A model generated the notes under the pieces. The model was given only the letters and a program-made list of their open reading frames with translations, ran no database searches and was not told the origin of the DNA. Position numbers and translations under genes: made by a program. Below are positions 1-4,469 of a DNA stretch of 5,203 nucleotides, piece by piece (position 1 is the stretch's first letter; the number at the start of each line of letters is the position of its first letter). Source of the DNA: an uncultured Erysipelotrichaceae bacterium (lineage in GTDB: Bacteria; Bacillota_I; Bacilli_A; Erysipelotrichales; Erysipelotrichaceae); assembly GCA_910586285.1 (NCBI GenBank), contig CAJUGR010000123.1:1-5203 (forward strand). Direction: 5' to 3'.

Positions 1-1368
1 GTAATCGGCCAACGGCGGTAATACGAGTGGCAGCTCTTCATCATCCAATGCCACACTCTCGCCGTTTTCCATATGAACGATCGGAATCGGCTCGCCCCAA
101 TACCGCTGACGGGCAAAGATCCATTCGCGCAGTCGGTAATTCACCTGCGCACGACCGCAGTGATTGGTCTCCAAAAACGCAATCATCGCAGCAATCGCAT
201 CTTCTTTATTCATGCCGTCTAAGAAATCGGAATGAATATGAACACCATCCTGAGTCCATGCTTCCTTGGAAATATCGCCACCCTCTAAAACCGGAATGAT
301 TTCCAAGCCGAATTTCTTTGCGAACGCATAATCACGCTCATCATGAGCCGGTACTGCCATAATCGCTCCGGTACCATAGCTTGCCAGTACATAATCGGAA
401 ATCCAGATTGGAATCTCTGTTTGATTCACGGGATTGATCGCATAAGCACCGGTAAATACACCGGTCTTATCTTTATTCAGTTCGGTACGTTCCAATTCCG
501 ATTTATGAGCGCACGCCGCTACATAACGATCTACTTCTGCTTTTTGTTCATCACTTACGATTTTTTGAACTAATTCATGTTCCGGAGCCAAAACGCAATA
601 AGTAGCGCCGAATAACGTATCGCAACGCGTGGTAAATACGGTAAAACATTCCTCATGCTGGGCCACTTTAAAATCGACATGCGCCCCCATCGACTTCCCA
701 ATCCAGTTGCGCTGCATTTCCTTAGTGGAACTTGGCCAGTCCACTTCATCCAAGCCTTCCAATAAGCGATCCGCATATTTAGGAATATCGATCACCCACT
801 GCATCATATTTTTACGCACAACCGGGTAACCACCGCGTTCACTTTTGCCATCGACAATTTCATCATTGGCCAAAACGGTTCCCAATTCTTCACACCAGTT
901 AACCGGGATGTTGACATACTTAGCCAAACCATCCTCATATAACTGTTTAAAAATCCACTGTGTCCATTTATAATAATGCGGATCACAGGTGGAGACTTGT
1001 TTATCCCAATCTAAGCCAAACCCCAACATTTTTAACTGGCGGGTAAACGTCGCAATATTCTCCAAAGTAAATCCTTCCGGATGATTACCGGTTTGAATCG
1101 CATACTGCTCTGCCGGTAAACCAAAGGAGTCAAATCCCATTGGATGCAAAACATTATATCCTTGCATTTTCTTCATTCGACAGACGATATCACTTGCGGT
1201 ATACCCCTCCGGATGACCGACATGTAAGCCTTGTCCACTGGGATAAGGGAACATATCCAAAGCATAGAATTTCGGTTTATCAAAATCCCACACATCACAT
1301 ACAAACGTTTTGTGTTCCTCCCAATATTTTTGCCATTTTGATTCAATTTTCTGATGATTAAAGCCCAT
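1..1368 (-). CDS. leuS: Leucyl-tRNA synthetase, N-terminal 456 codons (3' end outside window)
   Basis: Cytoplasmic class I synthetase that charges tRNA-Leu with leucine using ATP and edits mischarged tRNA. The frame is open from ATG 1368 to the window edge; the family is usually a little over 800 residues, so just over half is present. Visible in order: the HIGH-type motif HVGH at residues 49-52, after a YPSGQG stretch; the inserted CP1 editing domain with its threonine-rich segment TTRCDTLFGAT near residues 246-256; the editing aspartate in AHDERD (Asp343, matching E. coli Asp345); and the return to the catalytic core at RQRYWG (420-425). The KMSKS loop and anticodon-binding domain lie outside. 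The start is supported by AAAGGTGG at 1383-1376, 7 nt upstream. A T-box leader lies directly upstream. Cys249 sits where many homologues have Pro. Motif assignment is firm. Confidence 0.97.
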   Translation of the reverse strand, partial: MGFNHQKIESKWQKYWEEHKTFVCDVWDFDKPKFYALDMFPYPSGQGLHVGHPEGYTASDIVCRMKKMQGYNVLHPMGFDSFGLPAEQYAIQTGNHPEGFTLENIATFTRQLKMLGFGLDWDKQVSTCDPHYYKWTQWIFKQLYEDGLAKYVNIPVNWCEELGTVLANDEIVDGKSERGGYPVVRKNMMQWVIDIPKYADRLLEGLDEVDWPSSTKEMQRNWIGKSMGAHVDFKVAQHEECFTVFTTRCDTLFGATYCVLAPEHELVQKIVSDEQKAEVDRYVAACAHKSELERTELNKDKTGVFTGAYAINPVNQTEIPIWISDYVLASYGTGAIMAVPAHDERDYAFAKKFGLEIIPVLEGGDISKEAWTQDGVHIHSDFLDGMNKEDAIAAMIAFLETNHCGRAQVNYRLREWIFARQRYWGEPIPIVHMENGESVALDDEELPLVLPPLADY

Positions 1369-1375
1369 GTTAATT

Positions 1376-1383
1376 CCACCTTT
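1376..1383 (-). promoter_or_regulatory. Ribosome binding site of leuS
   Basis: AAAGGTGG lies 7 nt before the leuS ATG at 1368-1366 and just after the U-tract of the leader terminator. It is therefore made only when the T-box leader is read through. It fixes the start codon; no competing in-frame start with a better site is seen. Confidence 0.8.
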
Positions 1384-1388
1384 CTCAT

Positions 1389-1415
1389 AAAAAAACGCCC
1401 TCTTGCGAAGGACGT
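1389..1415 (-). terminator. T-box controlled intrinsic terminator before leuS
   Basis: In RNA sense the 5' arm ACGTCCTT and the 3' arm AGGGCGT form a stem of about 7-8 bp with G-U pairs, closed by a short loop and followed by seven U (1395-1389). Its 5' arm shares CCTT with the antiterminator, so the two folds exclude each other. It lies between the T-box sequence and the leuS ribosome binding site, the standard place for transcriptional T-box control. Confidence 0.92.
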
Positions 1416-1605
1416 GTGAACGCGGTACCACCTTGCTTCATATATCTGTGATATATGCACTCTATCCTTTTAACGCAAGGATTACGTATAATTTCCATCA
1501 TCGGCTCCTTAGCGAGTTCCGAAGCATTCATCACAGTTTTTCACCAACCAACTGCTCTCTAAACACGAATATCATTCGTACTACTCTAATTCACTGCCTT
1601 TATCG
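1389..1605 (-). ncRNA. T-box leader (tRNA-Leu sensing riboswitch) of leuS
   Basis: A cis-acting RNA that binds uncharged tRNA-Leu and then prevents premature termination before leuS. Stem I can be drawn: basal helix TTAG (1589-1586) with CTAA (1512-1509); a specifier loop with AGTA (1585-1582) facing GAACTCG (1519-1513); an upper helix CGAA (1578-1575) with TTCG (1523-1520); and a distal part with AGAGAG (1560-1555) followed by GGTTGGTG. The specifier is CUC at 1516-1514, a leucine codon followed by a purine, as is usual. The T-box sequence AAGGTGGTACCGCG is at 1434-1421; its UGGU (1430-1427) can pair with the ACCA end of a tRNA with discriminator A, as in tRNA-Leu. In the antiterminator, AAGG (1434-1431) pairs with CCTT (1411-1408), which otherwise forms the 5' arm of the terminator. 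Folding was done by eye. Confidence 0.95.
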
Positions 1606-1611
1606 GTATTG

Positions 1612-1641
1612 ATTATAACGGATGATATACGGATTTGTCAA
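1612..1641 (-). promoter_or_regulatory. Sigma-A type promoter of the leuS T-box transcript
   Basis: A perfect -35 box TTGACA (1641-1636) and a perfect -10 box TATAAT (1617-1612) are separated by 18 nt. Transcription should start near 1605, just upstream of T-box stem I, giving a leader of roughly 235 nt before the leuS ATG. No operator-like repeat overlaps it, which fits control by the T-box rather than by a repressor. Confidence 0.9.
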
Positions 1642-1825
1642 ATATATTTCCAATTATTTCAGCTTTTCATAAACAATGCCAAAACAAATTAGCCAAAGAA
1701 GACTGAGAAGTTCATAACATCATAAGCAGATTCATGAACAGCACACTTTTTTACTCACTTTCCTTCCTCCATGATAAGGGTTAAAACAAACGGTTTTGTT
1801 TATTAGACTTTCCATTTCCTTCAGG
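1642..1825. other. AT-rich intergenic stretch without a recognised gene
   Basis: No ORF of credible length is seen on either strand. On the minus strand there is a weak 7-bp stem, AAACAAA (1801-1795) with TTTGTTT (1790-1784) around ACCG. A strong SD-like GGAGGAAGGA (1770-1761) is followed 7 nt later by a GTG that opens only eight codons, ending at 1732. No promoter is seen directly in front of that stretch. It may be the 3' flank of the upstream RNA candidate or a decayed sequence. Confidence 0.5.
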
Positions 1826-1985
1826 CTTAAACGAAAGACACGGTCGCCACCGTGTCTTTCTATCGGTTAGTTATCGAAAAGAAATCGATATGATAAAACA
1901 TGGATGCTGTGTTTGCACAGCCATCATTGGATTCATAATAAAACGCCAATTTATTATGAACTGAGAAATAAACAAGTTATTTCTT
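1826..1985 (-). ncRNA. Putative structured small RNA (novel candidate)
   Basis: An untranslated region with its own promoter candidate holds five hairpins in a row, in RNA order: (A) AGAAATAA/TTATTTCT, 1984-1964, 8 bp, 5-nt loop, at the predicted 5' end; (B) 1960-1932, 11 bp perfect, loop TTGGCGT; (C) GCTGTG/CACAGC, 1921-1906, 6 bp, loop CAAA, extended by GAT/ATC across one bulge; (D) TATCGA/TCGATA, 1890-1872, 6 bp; (E) 1860-1833, 12 bp perfect, loop GGCG, followed by GTTTAAG and a possible terminator. I see no reading frame with a ribosome binding site inside. I do not recognise a known riboswitch, 6S RNA or T-box. Because the gltA terminator lies upstream and a separate leuS promoter lies downstream, it looks like a free-standing transcript. 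The end points are inferred. Confidence 0.45.
1833..1860. repeat. Perfect 12-bp inverted repeat, possible terminator
   Basis: GAAAGACACGGT (1833-1844) and ACCGTGTCTTTC (1849-1860) are exact reverse complements around a 4-nt loop. It is the most stable-looking hairpin in the gene-free stretch. In minus-strand sense it ends CTTTCGTTT, a weak U-rich tail, so it could end the proposed small RNA. On the plus strand the following bases (TATCGG) do not look like a terminator tail. A protein-binding palindrome is the alternative. Confidence 0.6.
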
Positions 1986-1991
1986 GTCTAT

Positions 1992-2021
1992 ATCATAACA
2001 TACCATTCCAAAAAATGTAAC
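1992..2021 (-). promoter_or_regulatory. Candidate extended -10 promoter for the small RNA
   Basis: TATGAT (1997-1992) matches five of six -10 consensus bases and is preceded by TGT, giving an extended -10 element. A -35 candidate GTTACA (2021-2016) matches four of six with an 18-nt spacer. The predicted start near 1985 falls exactly before the first hairpin. The promoter lies downstream of the gltA terminator, so it would act independently of the flavoprotein operon. Confidence 0.5.
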
Positions 2022-2054
2022 CCCTAACATGATCGTTTGATTTGCTTTTTTGGT

Positions 2055-2086
2055 AAAAAAAGATATACGATAAACGATCGTATATC
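2055..2086 (-). terminator. Intrinsic terminator of the nfnA-nfnB operon
   Basis: In RNA sense GATATACGAT (2086-2077), loop CGTTT and ATCGTATATC (2071-2062) form a perfect 10-bp stem, followed directly by seven U (2061-2055). It begins about 10 nt after the stop codon at 2099-2097. The stem is AT-rich but long, and the U-tract is uninterrupted. Confidence 0.92.
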
Positions 2087-2096
2087 CGTTTATGAT

Positions 2097-3482
2097 TTAT
2101 TTATTCTTGATGTATTCATCAATGGCTTGGGCGGCCGTTTTGCCTGCGCCCATGGCCATGATAACCGTAGCGGCACCGGTAACAGCATCCCCGCCGGCAA
2201 ATACACCATCCCGTGTTGTACGGCCTTGTTCATCGCAGATCAAACACCCCTTGCGATTGGTTTCCAAACCTTCGGTCGTGGAGCGAATCAACGGGTTGGG
2301 AGAAGTACCGATCGCCATGATCATGCAGTCAGCCTCGATAACAAAATTGCTTCCTTCTTTAACCACCGGACGGCGACGACCGCTTTCATCCGGTTCGCCC
2401 AATTCCATTTCCACGCATTCTACCCCGCGAACCCAGCCATCTTCATTACCAAGAACGCGTACCGGGTTGCGTAATAATTGAAATTCGATTCCTTCCTCCA
2501 TGGCATGTTCGACTTCTTCCTTACGAGCCGGTAATTCTTCCATGGAACGACGATATACCACGGATACGGTTTCCACACCCAGTCGTTTCGCGCAGCGAGC
2601 AGCATCCATTGCCACATTACCGCCACCGACAATTACTGCACGTTGGGCGCGCTGAATCGGTGTATCAACATCGTTTTGATACGCTTTCATCAGATTACAA
2701 CGGGTTAAAAATTCATTGGCAGAATAGACACCCTTTAAATTTTCTCCGGGCAAATTCATAAAATTCGGCAAGCCTGCACCACTGCCAATAAAAACTGCTT
2801 CATAACCTTCCGCAAACAATTCATCCACCGAATCACTGCGGCCGATGACCGTGTTGCATTCAATCGTTACGCCCAATTCTTTTAATCCGGCGATTTCCTT
2901 TTGAACAATTTCTTTCGGCAGACGAAATTCGGGGATACCATACATCAATACGCCGCCCGGCGTATGCAAAGCCTCAAATACTGTTACTTCATAACCAAGT
3001 TTAGCCAAATCACCGGCACAGGTTAATCCGGCCGGACCACTGCCGACAACGGCAACACGATGATGATTGGCAGTCGGGCGCGATTGCGGAATCGAGACGT
3101 TTTCACGATACCAATCGGCCACAAAACGCTCTAATCGACCGATTGCAACGGCTTCTCCCTTACGTCCGCGTACACACTGCTGTTCACATTGCGTTTCCTG
3201 CGGACAGACACGACCGCATACCGCCGGCAATGAACTTGTTTGATGAATGATTTCATATGCCTTTTTAAAATCGCCTTTGGCAACTTCCGCAATAAAATCG
3301 GGAATCTTTACTTTAACCGGACATCCGCTCACACAAGGACGGGTGGGACAATTCAGACAGCGTGTTGCTTCTTCCATCGCCATTTCTTTGGTATAGCCCA
3401 ATGCCACTTCCGCAAAGTTTGTACGGCGAGTGACGCCATCCTGAACAGGCATCTTCACTTTTTCTGTCGCCATATTGACCAT
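2097..3482 (-). CDS. nfnB: NfnB/GltA-like FAD- and Fe-S-containing NADPH oxidoreductase subunit
   Basis: 461 residues. The family covers the glutamate synthase small subunit and the NfnB/SudA subunit of the NADH-dependent reduced ferredoxin:NADP+ oxidoreductase. Two four-cysteine groups at the N-terminus (42, 45, 50, 54 and 89, 93, 99, 103) match the two [4Fe-4S] clusters of this family. Then come an FAD-binding GSGPAG (147-152), TPGG..YGIPEFRLPK (174-190), an NADP-binding GGGNVAMDAAR (286-296), and a C-terminal GVFAGGD plus glycine-rich FAD segment near residue 430. Start ATG 3482 has AAAGGAGG (3500-3493) 10 nt upstream, inside the end of the preceding gene. It follows that gene by 2 nt, so the two are probably translationally coupled. 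No glutamate synthase large subunit is nearby, which favours NfnB over GltD; many databases would call it gltA. In Nfn this subunit carries the bifurcating FAD and handles NADPH and ferredoxin. Confidence 0.88.
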   Translation of the reverse strand: MVNMATEKVKMPVQDGVTRRTNFAEVALGYTKEMAMEEATRCLNCPTRPCVSGCPVKVKIPDFIAEVAKGDFKKAYEIIHQTSSLPAVCGRVCPQETQCEQQCVRGRKGEAVAIGRLERFVADWYRENVSIPQSRPTANHHRVAVVGSGPAGLTCAGDLAKLGYEVTVFEALHTPGGVLMYGIPEFRLPKEIVQKEIAGLKELGVTIECNTVIGRSDSVDELFAEGYEAVFIGSGAGLPNFMNLPGENLKGVYSANEFLTRCNLMKAYQNDVDTPIQRAQRAVIVGGGNVAMDAARCAKRLGVETVSVVYRRSMEELPARKEEVEHAMEEGIEFQLLRNPVRVLGNEDGWVRGVECVEMELGEPDESGRRRPVVKEGSNFVIEADCMIMAIGTSPNPLIRSTTEGLETNRKGCLICDEQGRTTRDGVFAGGDAVTGAATVIMAMGAGKTAAQAIDEYIKNK

Positions 3483-3484
3483 GA

Positions 3485-4327
3485 TTATGCCGCCTCCTTT
3501 TGAAACAGATTACACGTTTCTTCACGTCGATGCTGTTCCTGTTCGCGATAGGAGCTGTTTCGGCTCATCGCTTCATCAAAATCCACTTCATGACCGTCAA
3601 AATCCGGACCGTCAACACAGGCAAAACGCGTTTCCCCGCCAACGCTTAGTCGACAGCACCCGCACATCCCCGTGCCATCAATCATAATCGGATTCATACT
3701 GACAACGGTTTTTATGCCGTACTGCTTTGTCAGCTGGCATACAAATTTCATCATGATTAACGGTCCGATCGCGATAACTTCATCAAAATCGTTACCCTTT
3801 TCGATAAGTTCTTTCAATACATCGGTAACCAAGCCTTTGCGGCCGGTAGAACCGTCATCACTCACCAGATAACATTCATCGGATACCTTCTGGAATTCCT
3901 CCTGTAAAATCACCAGATCCTTATTACGGAAACCGCTGATCACCGTTACCTCCGCACCGTTTTCATGCAGCGCTTTGGCCGTTGGATACGCGATCGCACA
4001 GCCGACACCGCCACCGATCACACACACCTTCTTTATTCCGCTTACGACACTAGGTTTGCCTAACGGTCCGACAAAATCCTGAATCGCTTCTCCTTCATTC
4101 AGATGTTCCAACAGCATCGTTGTCTGACCGACGATTTGATAAATAATCGTTACGGTACCCGCGCTGCGATCATAGTCGGCAATCGTCAGCGGAATACGCT
4201 CTCCGTTTTCACGAACTCGCAGAATAATAAATTGGCCTGCTTGGGCTTTTTTTGCTACTTTCGGAGCCTGAATAACCATTTTGGTTACCGTAGGATTTAA
4301 ATGTTCTTTATGCAGAATGGTATACAT
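3485..4327 (-). CDS. nfnA: NfnA-like ferredoxin-NADP+ reductase subunit (sulfide dehydrogenase subunit SudB-like)
   Basis: 280 residues, soluble, of the ferredoxin-NADP reductase / dihydroorotate dehydrogenase electron-transfer type. Visible: an N-terminal FAD-binding beta-barrel with RIPLTIAD (44-51); an NAD-binding GGGVGCAIAYP (105-115); and a C-terminal [2Fe-2S] segment GMCGCCR...FACVDGPDFDGH. In NfnA this cluster is held by three Cys and an Asp; Cys222, Cys225 and Cys237 are the expected ligands here, with Cys224 as an extra cysteine. In Nfn this subunit exchanges electrons with NADH and passes them to the partner flavoprotein encoded 2 nt downstream. I chose ATG 4327 over an in-frame ATG at 4342: GGGAG (4340-4336) lies 8 nt before 4327 but inside the longer frame, and family members typically begin MYxI. 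A role as SudB in sulfide or polysulfide reduction is the older annotation of the same family. Confidence 0.88.
   Translation of the reverse strand: MYTILHKEHLNPTVTKMVIQAPKVAKKAQAGQFIILRVRENGERIPLTIADYDRSAGTVTIIYQIVGQTTMLLEHLNEGEAIQDFVGPLGKPSVVSGIKKVCVIGGGVGCAIAYPTAKALHENGAEVTVISGFRNKDLVILQEEFQKVSDECYLVSDDGSTGRKGLVTDVLKELIEKGNDFDEVIAIGPLIMMKFVCQLTKQYGIKTVVSMNPIMIDGTGMCGCCRLSVGGETRFACVDGPDFDGHEVDFDEAMSRNSSYREQEQHRREETCNLFQKEAA
3493..3500 (-). promoter_or_regulatory. Ribosome binding site of nfnB inside the 3' end of nfnA
   Basis: AAAGGAGG overlaps the last sense codons of nfnA (encoding KEA) and lies 10 nt before ATG 3482. The nfnA stop at 3487-3485 falls between this site and the start codon, an arrangement expected for coupled translation of a 1:1 complex. 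Confidence 0.8.
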
Positions 4328-4335
4328 TTGCTCAT

Positions 4336-4340
4336 CTCCC
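4336..4340 (-). promoter_or_regulatory. Ribosome binding site deciding the nfnA start
   Basis: GGGAG sits 8 nt before ATG 4327. The alternative ATG at 4342 has only a weak purine stretch (AATAAAG) in front of it and would place this site inside the coding region. Confidence 0.7.
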
Positions 4341-4406
4341 ATCTTTATTTCAGTTTATGAATCGCATCATAACCTCATGACACGATCATTATTTCACTGC
4401 GATATT

Positions 4407-4435
4407 ATTTTACATTGTTTCATGAACAAGTGCAA
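4407..4435 (-). promoter_or_regulatory. Candidate promoter of the nfnA-nfnB operon
   Basis: TTGCAC (4435-4430) and TAAAAT (4412-4407, five of six -10 bases) are 17 nt apart. The start would be near 4400, leaving a leader of about 70 nt before ATG 4327. The -35 box is only a partial match and lies within the 3' arm of a hairpin. A weaker overlapping alternative is TTGTTC-16-TAATAT. The AT-rich gap supports a promoter here, but the exact boxes are uncertain. Confidence 0.45.
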
Positions 4436-4445
4436 CACTGCACTT
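4428..4445 (-). terminator. Hairpin after aroD, possible weak terminator
   Basis: AAGTGCA (4445-4439) and TGCACTT (4434-4428) form a perfect 7-bp stem around GTGT, about 24 nt after the aroD stop. The following bases GTTCATG are not a good U-tract, so it may only pause or protect the aroD mRNA end. An outer 6-bp pair, TTTCAT (4461-4456) with ATGAAA (4423-4418), could extend the structure. It overlaps the candidate promoter of the next operon. Confidence 0.4.
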
Positions 4446-4469
4446 CCTTTCTGCTATGAAAAACTTCAT

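Noticed and set aside
27..829. Several plus- and minus-strand frames of 60-90 codons
   Set aside because: All are shadows of leuS, whose own frame is open across the whole region and carries its catalytic motifs.
1173..1460. Minus-strand 95-codon reading frame overlapping the T-box terminator and the start of leuS
   Set aside because: It lies in another frame over leuS and the leader RNA, both strongly supported; its protein has no family features.
1932..1984. CRISPR array or insertion-sequence ends
   Set aside because: The inverted repeats differ in sequence from one another, there are no regularly spaced direct repeats, and there is no transposase or target-site duplication.
1826..1985. 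6S RNA or a metabolite riboswitch
   Set aside because: The hairpins are separate rather than one long interrupted duplex as in 6S RNA, and I do not recognise the core motifs of common riboswitches; no gene with a start follows directly.
2037..2481. Two overlapping plus-strand frames of 145 and 129 codons
   Set aside because: They are antisense to the conserved C-terminal half of nfnB, overlap each other and the terminator, and show no ribosome binding site or domain.
2097..3482. Annotation as glutamate synthase small subunit (GltD)
   Set aside because: There is no large-subunit gene nearby, and the partner gene is a ferredoxin-NADP reductase-like subunit as in Nfn; the assignment remains an inference from context.
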